Both the position numbers and the translations under genes were made by a program. From assembly GCA_037501455.1 (NCBI GenBank), contig CM074865.1:39166501-39230500 (forward strand): a stretch of 64,000 nt of DNA, written 5' to 3'. Below, piece by piece: positions 46,034 to 58,784 of the stretch. Source of the DNA: Lantana camara. Lineage: Eukaryota > Streptophyta > Magnoliopsida > Lamiales > Verbenaceae. Each line of letters starts with the position of its first letter. Position 1 is the stretch's first letter. The notes under the pieces are model-generated. The model saw only the letters and a list, made by a program, of their open reading frames with translations, did no database searches and had not been told where the DNA came from.

Positions 46034-48273
46034 TGTTGGAAAACAGGAATCAGAAAGCAGCGGAAATTTAAAAATTTTTCCAACAAAAGGATCTTAGACT
46101 CGCAATCGTGAATCCAAATTCGTAGAGATCAAGAAACTCACTTAGGTAGTAGCTTTCTTGACACGTTTTGAGCCGCCCTCAAACGTGCTTCATGTGGTAA
46201 TGGCAACCCGTCCCTCGAAATCTCTTTCTACTTCAGAATCCATTGTAGGGATAACAATCCACACCAACCTAGATTCAAATCATGTTAGGGAAGTTCTTAA
46301 CGATATAACATAAAGAAATAAACATGAAACGAGAAAGGCATGATTGAAACTCCCTTCGAAAACCAGTTTTACGAAAGTAGAAATCTGCCAGCCATAAAAC
46401 CCTCGTGAAAAAATTCATCCTTCAGGATATGGACGAACGGTTTTCGCCATCTTCTTTGGTTCGATTTTTTCACTCGTTTTCTGTTGGGTTAAGAATCGTT
46501 TCATCATCCCTTCTGGTCGTTTTGCTTGATCCCCACTCCTTGGTAAAGCTCGAATCTTTAAAACTTCTAACTTGAAGCTCTCTAGAGATAGTCCACCAAC
46601 TTGGCTACAATCTAACTAGTAAGGATGCTAGTTCTCTAGTTAGTGTTTAGGCTTAACCTAAGGTTTATATGATCTTGGAGAAGGGAAGGTGTTCAACACA
46701 TGAACCAAAAGAATTGCCAATTACTCTCTAAGGGGAGCTATATATAGGAAAGGGGAGGACCGAAAATCCTAGTCCTTATGGACTAAGGATTTGGTCCCTC
46801 TCTCATATTACTTGATCATCTAGTAATTTTGACTTTGACTTTAAATTCAAATTCAAATCAACTTTTAAGAGAGCTAAAATATCCAAGCCCTTTTGGATAT
46901 TATTATACTTTATTTATTAATAAATAAATAACTTATTTTATCTACATAATTAATTAACTAGATTATTTTTCTCCAAAATTAGACTTTCTTTTTAATTCAA
47001 AATTAAACCAAAGTCTATTAAATAATTAATAAATTAATTATTTAATATTTAATCAAAGAAACACGTGTGGCACACATGTCCCAATGACACATGTCCAGTC
47101 ACGTGACCCACACGTGTGGGACCCTCTAGGCCCGATTAACTCATTTAATCATTTTAAAGCCTCAACTCATGTAACCAAGTTGTTGTGTGTGACCCTCTAG
47201 GTTCTCAATTCAATTAGCAGTGACCCTAATTAATTAATTCACTAATTAATTAATCAGTCCATAGATTAAACGACCATAGTCTAGCAACAGGTGTTTAACC
47301 CCTAGCAGAATTGGAATGTTCGGATTCGACAGAACCTTTAAGTCATTGATTCATGTGAGATACAATCCTCATACTTATTATCTCTCAACCAAGATCTAGG
47401 GTAAGGGAATAATCAGAACCCTAATAATCTGGTCTTAAAGCAAAGTGCATTTCATATCCATTTGATCTCAATCCAAGAAACCCTTTTCTTGATGTCTTGA
47501 TCTACTGCCTTAGCCAAGGACTCCATATGGCATATGAATGACTTACACAATAAGAGATCACCTTGCAAATGCAAGTGTAGGTCCTTTTCTCGATTCTCAT
47601 TCACTTTCATGAATCACTTGTGCAGCCCCAGCATAAGCCTTGAATCAGTTATCTAAGGCGACACCCTTTAAAGCTTATACCTAAGACTACAGAGTTAACT
47701 CATAAAGTGACATGGAACCTCAAGTCTAAGGATCAATTAATCACATCAATGACTCGTGAGATATTTCCTAGTTTGGAAGTTTCCATTTCTTGAAATAGAA
47801 ACTTCCTTTCCCATTTAGGAATCTTCTCACACGGGACACCTCAGTGAACTTACTTATTGAAGTAAGCAGCCTCATGTATCACGCACGTATCAACTATACA
47901 CTTTGCACCTCCATGAAACAAGGTGGTCCTTCTTAAGGGCGTGATCCCACAAGCAAGCCTTAGAGGAGTCAGGTTGACACTCCCACTGTCTGTAGGACTC
48001 ATCAGCTTGGAGTATTTTACTAATCATGACTTATGTGATATAGGGCTCATTTCATGAACCATTTCACCTAAATGATAGAGTCCTAAAGTCATCAGGATTA
48101 GGGAGTTCTCATACATGCACAGCTAAAGTAAACGTATACCAAACAAGAGCATATAAAGAAGTGTTTGCCTATGATATTAATCAATCGTATATTATTCAAA
48201 GATTGTCTGTGATACTAGGAAAGTCCCAAAACGGATTATGACTAATCGGCTTTCGAGGGCACTATTCCTAACA
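46034..48273 (-). mobile_element. Solo copia LTR M (2240 bp), minus strand
   Basis: The inverse of the N/L LTR (plus strand TGTTGGAAAACAG...TTCCTAACA), flanked by the TSD TTGAA (46029-46033 and 48274-48278) inside the CACTA element. It contains the 337-bp segment also seen in L (about 46210-46535) and a partly decayed CACGTG array (about 47062-47120). No interior remains, so it is a solo LTR. Confidence 0.95.
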
Positions 48274-49017
48274 TTGAAGTACCCCTTTTTTTTTAATTTC
48301 AGAACCATTATTTTGAAATCCTTTTTTCGAACAAAGTAATTGTTGTTTTATTAGGCATCCAAAGTTTATACGGAAGATGAAGTTTCATCCCACAACAAGA
48401 GTACTGACTGTTGCAACATCATAAAAGAAAAAGTTTTATTTCTGTCCCAAGAATCTCTTTTAATTGTCTTGTTTTAATTCTGACTTTATATCTGACATGA
48501 TTCTACTTTGTAACTATTAGGAATTATTAACCTTTTAGCATCATGATGGTGACTATTGCCTTATTAATCTGATTAAATCGAAAAGCGGCTGTAGAACTTA
48601 GTTATTGGGGATCTTCTTGAACTAATATCTCGAGGTTGAGTCTAATCAAACAAACTTTTCCTGAAATTAAAGATACTGTGAAGAAAATACCTAATGTGAA
48701 TGGCAGCAGGATAAGATTTGAGTAATTACTTATGTTTTGTGGGAAATTTGTGTAATCTGTTTTTGTGTGGATAGGGTAATTACATATTAATGACTTTGTA
48801 AGAGACTTTTGATGACTTTTGAGGCTTATTTATTTACATCATTTTATGAAATTCTCTTGCATGGATCCGGATATAAGTAAAGTCTTTGCCATGGAATTGT
48901 TTTTGTGTTTTCTGAAATATCAGGAGAACTTAGTGTAATTTTAGATCAAATCTGATAGTATCATAGCATATTTATCCCTATACATTTACCTCATTAAAAA
49001 CAGACACAATTATTGTT
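48274..49017 (+). mobile_element. CACTA interior upstream of the transposase
   Basis: AT-rich sequence continuing the CACTA element after M. No coding similarity is visible. It probably corresponds to the leader or first intron of the transposase gene. Confidence 0.6.
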
Positions 49018-52000
49018 ATGGATAAAAGATGGATGGATTTCCCGAGGACAAGTAGTGAATATCAGAAGGGATTGAAATATTTTTTGAATTTCACCTGTTC
49101 AAATTCAAATGGAGAGATGATTTTATGTCCGTGTAAAAAGTGTATGAATACCTTATGTAAAAAGAGGAATGTAGTTGAAGAACATCTGCTGTGGAATGGT
49201 TTAGTGGATACTACACGGAAAGTTATCATGTAATGGAGAACAAATGACTTATGATTATGGTAGTGGAAATAATTCAAATAATATGCCGGAGATGTTAACT
49301 GATGCGTTTGGGATGCAAAATCAAGTAAACAATGTAGAGAGAATTCCCGAAGTTGAGTAGGCAGAAAAACCGTACGAGGAAGCTGAAAAATTTTATAAGC
49401 TTATGGAGGATGCAGAATAGGAACTTTACCCGGGTTGCCACAAGTTTTCTAAACTTTATTTCATTGTTCGATTGCTCCAAATCAAATGTCTCGTTAACTG
49501 GTGTGATAATTCATTTACTTTGATACTTGATTTGTTACGTGAATCATTTCCAGAAGGTGTTCAGTTGCCAAAGAATTACTATGAGTCTAAAAAGATTCTT
49601 AGGGATTTAGGCTTGAATTACAATAAGATAGATGCTTGCCGCAATGATTGTATGTTATACTGGGGCAACAATGAAAGTAAAAATAGTTGTGACACCTGTG
49701 GCGAACCCCGATGGATAATGCCTGAACCTGAATCAAATTCAGTTGAACCAAAGAATCATAAAGGTGGCAAAAGAGTTCCTGCGAAGCTTATTTGACATTT
49801 TCCATTAATTCCAAGGTTACAGAGACTCTTTATGAATAAGAAAACGATATCCCTTATGAGGTGGCATGATGAAGGGCGCACTAAGGATGGGTTAATGAGA
49901 CATCCAACAGATTCTCCAGTTTGGAGTACATTCGATTTTAAGCATCCTAAGTTTGCTAAAGGCTCACGTAATGTAAGGTTGGGTTTGGCCACAGATGGTT
50001 TTAATCCTTTCAGAACTATGAATGTTGCGCATAGTACATGGTCAGTCATTTTCATTCCGTATAATCTGCCATTGTATGAAGAAATCGTACTTTATGTTAT
50101 CATTGTTCATACCAGGCCCTACTGGACCAGGAAATAATCTCGACGTTTTTTTTACAACCAGCCATTGTTGAGGTGAAAAAGCTATGGAAAACTGGTGTAC
50201 GTACGTATGATGCTTCTTCTAGAGAGAATTTTCAAATGCGAGCAGCACTTTTATGGACTATCACTGACTTTTTGGGTCTTGCTGTCATATCGGGGTGGAG
50301 TACTAAGGGAAAATTAGCATGTCCAGTGTGTTACACAGACACTAACTCTGTTTGGCTAGATCACTCTCGCAAATTTTGCTACATGTGCCACCATATCTTC
50401 TTGCCCGAGGATCATCCTTATCGAAATGACAAAGGATCATTTGATGGAACAGTGGAGCATCGAAAAGCGGGGCAATATTTGAGAGGATCTACAGCATATA
50501 ACGATGTAAAGGACATTGAAAATATGTTTGGGAAAATGGTTGGTGATCGAAAACTACCTTGTAACTGGAAGAAGAAAAGTATGCTGTTTGATTTGCCGTA
50601 TTGGGAAACTAACTTAGTGAGACACAACCTGGATGTTATGCATATTGAAAAGAATGTATGTGATAAGATCTTGCATACATTACTTGATTCTGATAAGTCA
50701 AAGCACAACTACAACGCTCGTTTGGACATGAAGAAGATGGGAATAAGAAGCAGACTCCATCCTTTCGTAGATGAATCTGGGCGAGAATGGTTTCCAGCCG
50801 CATCATTTGCACTGGACAAAAAAGAGAAGGACAGTTTCTGCAAGCTGTTGAAAAATGTTAAAGTTCCTGATGGCTATGCATCAAATATTTCTAGGTGTGT
50901 ACATTTAAAACCTCCTAAGATTTTCGGTCTCAAGAGTCCTGATAGTCATGTGTTATTGCAACAATTAATACCTTTATCGTTGCGTAAACTTTTGCCAAGG
51001 CCAATACGTTCTACACTTATACAACTAAGCTGTTACTTTAGAGACCTGTGTTCTAAAACAATCCGTCACAAGGAATTAGCTCGATTAGAAAAGGATATTG
51101 TTGTCATACTGTGTAAGCTGGAAAAAATATTTCCACCGTCGTTTTTTGATATCATGGTTCATTTAACTGTGCATTTGGTAACAGAGGCAAAATTAGCTGG
51201 TCCAGTTCACTATCGGTGGATGTACCCTATTGAAAGGTATGTGTAGACATAAATTTTTGAAATTTAATTTATTATTATGTTTTATTACTTTACATTGTAT
51301 TGATGGTCAAATTTTATCACCTTGTAGGTATTTAAGTACTTTGAAATCATACGTGTGGAATATTGGACAACCAGAAGGTTCAATTGCCGAAGGGTACTTG
51401 GCAGAAGAATGTTTATCCTTTTGTGCGCTATATTTTGATAAGAAGGTAGAAACGAGGCTTAACCGATCAAGCCAAAATGATGATTTTGGCTGTGTATCAG
51501 CTACAGAAGGCGCGGATATTTTCTTAATGCCCGGGAATCCCCTATGGAATGGGAAGCCAATTATATGGTATTCAATTGCAATGAAACTCAACAGTATAGA
51601 GAGTAAGTGACATCTACTAATTTCTTTTCTATACACGGCTTCACGAATACTTATAATTTTTGTATCCTTGTATGCAGCGAACATGAAACTCAAATTAGGC
51701 GTAAAAAACGCCGGTGTACTGAGCATGAAATCAAAACAATACTTGCTAAATGCTTTGCTAGTTGGTTTAAGGATCGCGAAAGTTAACAGAAGCATTTATA
51801 CCATTTACAGTTAACTGCACTTGTCTCTGTACTTTAGTTTCTTGTTGATGTTTATTTATATTTTTAATGCAGATTGATGTATTAAATGGAAGTGAAGACG
51901 ATGCAATGTTAAATGATATGAAAAGACTTGCAGGAGGACCTGTTCCTGTTGGTAGGAGATATAAAGGTTTTAAAGTAAATGATTCTGTTTTCATACCAAA

Positions 52001-52186
52001 GAAGTGGAGAAGAAAAGGAAAACACAAAATTGTGGAGTGATGGTTAGTGCAACTACGACGAGTTTTGCAAGCAAAAAGGACAAGAGACCTATCTTACAGG
52101 ACCTGGTGTATTATGGAGTGTTAAGGGATATAATAGAATTAGATTACACAGGCGGTAAAAAAGTTGTATTGTTCAATTGTGACTAG
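49018..52186 (+). pseudogene. CACTA TNP2-like transposase, degenerate
   Basis: This encodes fragments of the En/Spm TNP2-type transposase that cuts CACTA termini. The first exon has the transposase-associated domain (MDKRWMDFPRTSSEY, then CPCKKCMN and HLLWNG). The catalytic region (about 49430-50780) has ELYPGCHKFSKL, CDTCGEPRW, SMRWHDEGR-like and CPVCYTDTNS motifs. Then comes a DUF4218-like part (about 50780-51500; PPSFFDIMVHLTVHL, EGSIAEGYLAEECL) and a DUF4216-like part (51873-52186; RKTQNCGVMV, YYGVLRDIIELDY). Introns are plausible at 51237-51327, 51603-51677 and 51782-51872. Breaks include frameshifts near 49215, 50075 and 51994, stops near 49358 and 49420 and at 49793, and a TAG at 52184-52186 where Trp is usual. 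It is unlikely to be functional. Confidence 0.9.
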
Positions 52187-52378
52187 ATATCGACGGGCAG
52201 CAGGCTTCAAGAGGATGAAGATGGGTTTACACTGACTAATTTTGTAACAGCCCTAAACAGGGGCAAGTTGGAATTGGTAAACCCTGAAAGAAAAAGAAAG
52301 CGCTTATAGACTTTGATCCGTCAAATGTTCTTCATGCATCACATTTCTATGTGTTTTAAGTTGTCTTACGTGCTATTG
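52187..52378 (+). mobile_element. CACTA sequence after the transposase
   Basis: About 190 bp of decayed coding tail or 3' UTR. There is no inverted CACTACTAC terminus here or further right in the window, so the right end of the transposon was lost or displaced. Confidence 0.5.
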
Positions 52379-55003
52379 TGTGACTCTGGGAGAGATCTCA
52401 TCTAAAACCCCATATTACTATTTATTTTCGAGCCTCCATTCCCTCAATAGAATACGAAAAACTCAAATCTGTATCTCTTGAATACCAACTCACATCTCTT
52501 GTTCTAAAATCATTTTCGGAAATTTAACATCAGAGTTACGATTTTACCCCCATGTCATTGTTTATCCACTAAACCATATCCTCTTATGTCATTCGTAGAA
52601 CCTTAGAGGCATGAAACTTATATTTTTCTATCGCTTACATATGCTTTCCATGACCCAAAACTCTTTACAAAAATTGTTGATCAAAATTACCCTTAGGTCC
52701 CTTGATCACTATTCATTCCATAAAATTATGAATTTCTCGGAACACTTTTTCCTATCAAATATTACAGTCAAATGAACCCTTAAATCATTTCGAGAAGTTT
52801 GATATCATCCACAAACCCTAATTCTTATTCTAACTCCGGTAGCATCAAAAAATTACTTCAAAACCCTAGTTACTATTCTTACCGTAAACAACTTTTTATC
52901 CGTACACTTTTTGATATTCAATATTATAGTCAAAACGATCCTTGGATTATTTTATGAATTTTCATACATTTACCAAAACTTGATTCCAACCGTAGCATAT
53001 TTTATAAATATTTTCCTTTTTAAAAATTATCATTTTATTTTAAATAATTAGCTTTCATTCAATATTCAAAATTATATTTAAAACGTTTCTTGAATTTTTC
53101 TCTAAACTATCATAATTTTTCCAACCTTTAAACTTCATCATAGCTTTGATTATATAATTTTATCATGATTTTCATCATCTTTAACGTTCATGACTTGTAA
53201 ATGAAAAACCTAAATATTCCACATTTATAATCATAACGAAGCTTATTTTTCACTCATTCTTTCATTATTTTACTACTTCAAGTTCTCGTCTCTCGACTCT
53301 TGAATAAATTTTATGCTATTTTATATTTATTTTTATTCAACATGACATCATCCATGACATCACCTTCCTAAAATAGAAAGTCTAAATATGTGAATTGAAG
53401 TCTTCTACATTTCCTACAAAAATTCCCTACATTTGTGTGATTTAGAGATTTCCACATTTCCTATAAAAATTCCATACAAATTTGTGGGTTAGAGATCTTC
53501 CACATCTTGTCCATATTCTTAGAAATTACAACATAAGCCCCTAAATCCCTAGTATAAATACCCCTCCAAGATCATTTCCAAGAACACAGAAAAATCCTCT
53601 CATTTCTCTCCATTTTCGGCCACTCCTTCTCTCTATACATAAGGTGTACTTTTCTTTTATTATTTCATGCTTTATAATATGTTCTTAATATATTATGGAT
53701 TATAGCATGCTTAGATTTAATTAAATTATGCTTTAGGAATTTATTTTATGAAATATATGCTATTTATGCTTGTTTAGGAAAAATATGATAATATATGTGA
53801 ATTTTATGTAATTAAATACATGAATTATGATATGATATAGTATATTCATATGTTTAAGTATTCATGATCTTGTTCAATTAAATTCATGTCAAGAATAATT
53901 TATTTAGAATTAATTTCATGAATCATGTTACATAAAGTGCCACATTTTACCTTTAATCATATGTTATGAACCTAGAATTTCTTAAATATGATCATGAACT
54001 AGTATGAACATATTCATGATTCTAAGGACATGTTCTTGATGTTCTTGGAACAATGTGTTTATGCGTTTAATAGTGTGTGTATATATGAGATTAATTTTAT
54101 GTTATAAAGACTTTAATTCTTAGAAAATTGAATAGTAAACGTTTTCAATAGTAATTTTGACTTTTTGGTCAACATTTATGCTGATAATTTTGAAATTAAT
54201 ATTAAATTAATTATAAAATTTGTTTTGAAATTTTTAAAGAAGGGATTTATTCGAATTTTCCAAAAATCGGTAAATTGTGAACTAATTTCAAAATAGAACT
54301 TAAATTGTCAAATTAAAACCTAAATTTCATTTCCAATTTTATAATTAGAATCACGATGTGATTAATAAATATTTAATTAGTTAAAGATTTCATAAAACCT
54401 AATTCATTAAAGAAATTCACTTAAACAGTGAAAATGAAGGTTTACCGGGTAAAATTAAAGTTTACCGGATTTTCCTAACGTATTACCCTTTTAGGTGAAA
54501 ATATTATATGATTAAAATAAATAAGAACAAAATGGGATTTTAAATAATAATTCCTGATTAATGTTTAAATTAAATAAAATAAGGGATTAAGGTTTATAAA
54601 TCATTTAAACATTTCAAATAACATTTCTTTATTAAATTACTCTATAACATAGAAGCTTATTAGGATGTATAATTTGATAATAACTATTTAATGTAGTAAT
54701 AAATCCTATTTTATAAACCTTGTTTGGTTGTTAAAGTTATATTTTATCGAAATATTATGCGGTCTCATTTTGTATGACTATATGCCCTATTATGGTAACC
54801 TGTCTATGTGACTAGTCATGGTTAAGAAATAGAAACTTATAGTTATTCACCACTCACAGGTGAAGATTTGGACTGACGAGGACTCTGGTATTATTACATA
54901 ATACCTGATTACCATAGGTGAGGCTAAATATTTTCAACTGGGATCATGAAGATATATAATAAACCTTTTATCGCTCACCTTAATACGGTTCAACTTACTT
55001 CAG
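52379..55003 (+). mobile_element. Segment K, AT-rich LTR-like sequence
   Basis: It may start TGTGACTCTGGG at 52379. It contains a TATA box (AGTATAAATACC, 53551-53562), followed by a pyrimidine-rich leader (TCTCTCC) and a donor-like AAG|GTGTAC near 53642, then 1.2 kb of very AT-rich sequence. A candidate micro-exon (54860-54917) lies between CACTCACAG and GTGAGG, as in the other LTRs. It is cut by LTR H at 55004. No coding sequence is visible. The call as an LTR fragment rests on layout only. Confidence 0.5.
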
Positions 55004-58000
55004 TGACTCCCCGTCTCTCTGACGAGCCAGGTATGACGTCACGAGAGGTTTTTCCGACGTTTAATTCTTCTTTTGATTTAATTTATTCTTTGAATTAATT
55101 GTTTAAGTGATTTATATGCTCTAATTGTTTAATTTTCGCGTCTTAACTTTTGTATTTAAAATTTTCTATTTTGAATTTAATCCCCGAGTATGCTAATTTC
55201 GTGAATTTAAGTGATATACGTGATTTAAGTATGTAATTGTATGACTTTAAAATTAGTGGACTTAATTGAAAACTTGGATTTGGACTTAATTGTAACTTTT
55301 TGAAAGTTTTGGACCTAATTGGAAAATTACCTTTTTAACAAAATTTTATTTATTTAATTCGTTTAATTTTTAATTTAATTTAATTTTATTTGTTATTTCT
55401 TGAAATTTAATTTTAATTATTTGAATAATATGCTTATTTGTTGAAATGTGTTGCGTTTGTGTTCAATTTGAGATCGAAACTTCGTGCTTTTCTGATATGT
55501 TGGAGAATTGTGAGTTATAAATTCGTTTATGTGTTCGTTTTACATTTTCGGACTTGTTTGAAATGGTAACGTACCATTTTTTTTTTGTTTTGGGGACTCG
55601 AGGGCCTAACTAGTTTTAGCACGCCTTGTGTTCCAGAATTTATATCTTGAGCTCGGCAATTCGGATTCGAATTCCGGACGTGGCGCCGGACTCATAATGA
55701 GATTTCAAACTTAAAAAACCTAGCCTCATATTTTTCTAAGCCCGTTTGATCCCCCGTATTCTGTCCGAAACGAACTGTACGAGCAGATCTGCCACCTTGG
55801 AGTATTTTGGCCATAATTAATTCATTTCTTAACCAAATCACTTGATTCTTGAGCGAAACTAACCCTAGTTAAACCCTCTAACCATCTATTAAACTCTCAT
55901 TTCGAAATCGGTCCTGGAGAGAGAGAAAGAGGCAGCTGAACGAGAGAGAAAGGGGAAAAAAGAAATCTGCACAGCCCACTTTGCCTTTCCAAGATCATTA
56001 CTCCATCATTTCGCCTCAAATTCGAAAGGCAAGCCCGAATTCTTGTTCTATATCTTCTCCTCTTTCTTTTAAGTGTCCTTTTGCTGTATTTCATGGAGGT
56101 TTAAGCATGGTATGGTTCTTATGTTGAATAGTTAGGTTTTTTCCATTTTTCTTGAACCCATGTCTTGAGCTTGTTTTTGTGTGATGGGAAGCATGAACCG
56201 TGATAACTCAAGCTGATTTTATGTATTTATGGAAATGAATTTAATATGTATGAAGTGTATGAAATTTTGCCTTGAGTTAGGACTGGTATGTGACTGATTT
56301 TTGGGAAAAAATGGAACCGTTTTCTTTGTTGTTCTTGCTGCTGGAATTGCTGTCACTTTTACCTTTGTTTCTCCTGCTGTATTGCTTTTGTGTTGTTGCT
56401 GTTACACTACTCTCCTGCCGCTACATGAAAGGGATGAAAAACAGGGGTGATTTCTGTTGCTTTACTGCTGCGTGAAATGATATCTCCCCGGGCGGGGAGA
56501 TGTTTGTGAAGGGAAGTCCCCAGCCCGGGACTTCTGTTTTGGGAGTGGCAGTAGGTATTTCCCCGGCCGGGGAGTGTGGCTTTGTAATTCTCCCTTGGAG
56601 GGGAGGTTAGAGCTGCTGCTGTGCTGCCTTGTTTCCCTTTTCCCTTGCTGCGTTAGTGTGTTTGTGTGTTTACATAATATATTTGTGGTTGGGATTTGCA
56701 TGCATGAACTTTGTATATATATATATATATGAAGTATATTATTTGTTGTTCATGGCTTATATGTTACACGTGAATGCATGTATATATGTAATACATTGTT
56801 TGTGCATGGATGTTGAATGTATTTAATATATTATATGAATGTATTTAAGTACTAATTAATTATTATGAATTTATTTGTTTAGCTTGTGAACACTTTAAGA
56901 ATTATGATTTTAAGTGGCTTAAATGGTGTGATTTAGATGAATGCGTACATGTATGAATTTATGAATGCGATGCTAACATGTTAAATGATGTATTATGTTC
57001 GTTATATGAAATTTATGAGTCCGTTTGATGTAAAATATGTGGTTTATGAAGTGATATGAATTTAAACGTACTAAGTGTTATTTTATTTCAACTCTTGTGC
57101 ATTTCTTGTTTTTTTTTGAAGAACTTTAAATTTATGGATGCTCTTAATATGCTGTTGTATGATAAGTTATGAGCTTGATTGATATGTTATGAATTTATTA
57201 GACGTGATATGAGTTCGATTCTCGAATTTTTCGTGTGATATTATGTTATTTGCATCGATATGCCTAATTATGAATATATTTGATGTGTATTGCATTCCTT
57301 TGCATTCTTATGCATCGCCGTGAGTCTAATTGGTTCATGATCGAGTCTATGTTTTGAGTATGTGTTTGCTTGTCTCAGATTTAAGTTCGAGAGGTGTAAG
57401 ATCCACCATTTAACTTCTTCTTGGTCGTCAACGCTCTTTCGGGAGAACTTTTGGTAACAGGTGAGGGCTAGGTCCTTTATTTTAGTTAATGCGACCTACG
57501 ACCCTATATGCTCGTTTTCAAGCCCGCATGCGAATATACTATATTTATATTAAATATGTGTCTTATAATATGTTATGAATCTTGTTAATTCGATTTAATA
57601 TGAATTCTTCTGAATTTATACGTGTGGGCATATATAAGCTTAAAATTGGTTTGGCGACGAGGCTATGCTACAAACCGTGTATCGTCAAGCAAACTATGGA
57701 TTTCTCTCAGCATATTATGAATTAGGAAGACACGGAGAGGTATGTGTATAGCATATGTCAAGTTGCACGGTAAGGTATGTTTCTTATGGTATGTTTCTTA
57801 AGTATAAATCATATGTTTCTAGGTTTCGCGAGTTAGGTATGTTTCTTTATGAGTCTTATGAATCCATACGAATCTATTTGAATCCCTGGGCCCTAGAGGT
57901 GTGGGTAAGGGAGACCCAGTGCGGCTGTTGGGGTCGCCGGTTATCACTCCTGTGCACACGCTCCTTTGAAGTACCTACACGTGACTCTGAGGGAGATGGA

Positions 58001-58784
58001 GAAGGTGTGGTGCTTTGAGCCTTCGGCTGAGGTCGGAGAAGGTACGTTGTGGGTTCGCGGCCCCACGTATATTGAGTTACACGATGTTGGCCCGTAACCC
58101 GCCTACAGACTTCCGGAGAAGGTTGGAATATGGGAATATGAATCTATGAATCTTATGAATTTATGATTTTATGCTTCCTTATGAATCTTTTGAGTCTTTT
58201 GATTAAGGAGTAAGGTTGGAGACCCGTACTCGCCGGGTATTTGAATTCTTTTGTTATGATTGATTATGAAACGGGATAGGAGAGTTTGTTTTCAATATGA
58301 GATTTCTACGCTAAGTTATGAATCGGTTTGAATCTATTTGAATCCCTATGAGTTTTAATATGGATGCATATGCGTTTTTGAATCTATGAATCCTTACTAG
58401 TTTTCAAAGTTAAGAATATACGAATATATGAATAAGTATGAGTACTTTTGGAAAATGGCTTTGGTATGTAAAACCCTATTCCCGGTTCATAGTCTTTTGT
58501 TTAATACGTGCTTTGCTCTATATGTAGATATGTGTTGGTGTGCGTTAGCCCCCCCTCACTCAGTCAGTGGACTGACCCTCTCCTTTCAACTTTTCAGGTT
58601 GCAGGTTTTGAGTCGTGCTAGGCGGAGTCGTGAGTCGGTCCAGTTCTAGTCTTCTAGCTCGAGTTGCATTATCACTTGCATTCGGTCACATTATGTATAT
58701 CATTCAGTTTTGATCATTGAAGTATGTATACATTATGCATTTGTGAATGATTTATGCATGAATCTTATGAACTATTGTTGTATT
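55004..58784 (+). mobile_element. LTR H, main part
   Basis: It starts TGACTCCCCG with AGGTATGACGTCACGAGAGG just inside, aligning to the starts of LTRs B and J. Blocks in order: GGGACTCGAGGGCCTAACTAG near 55592 (shared with J at 62250); a purine-rich leader; CGCCTCAAATTCGAAAG with a GC-type donor at 56029; GAATAGTTAGGTT near 56125; a palindrome cluster (56482-56605); a candidate micro-exon 57379-57460 followed by GTGAGG; a GC-rich block near 57890-57940; GAGCCTTCGGCTGAGG (58017); hairpin CAGTC/GACTG (58561-58573); and the acceptor TTGCAG ending at 58604. It continues after solo LTR I at 61773. Confidence 0.85.
56482..56605 (+). repeat. Palindrome cluster in LTR H
   Basis: ATCTCCCCG-GG-CGGGGAGAT (56482-56501), GAAGTCCC/GGGACTTC with six bases between (56513-56534), perfect TCCCCGGCCGGGGA (56560-56573) and an imperfect CTCCC...GGGGAG (56590-56605). 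It starts 453 nt after the donor-like site at 56029. Confidence 0.92.

Larger units (their letters stand above)
28392..52378 (+). mobile_element. CACTA (En/Spm) transposon, interrupted
   Basis: The left terminus CACTACTACAAAAAC at 28392 matches the plant CACTA terminal repeat, preceded by TAT as candidate 3-bp TSD. Subterminal palindromes follow, such as GACGCC...GGCGTC (28430-28449). The element continues after copia insertion E at 44036 with TAAGGCGTTATAATAT-type subterminal repeats, then a non-coding leader and a degenerate TNP2-like gene. It is also interrupted by solo LTR M. I did not find the right terminus. The end given is where sequence K appears to begin, so it is provisional. Confidence 0.85.
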
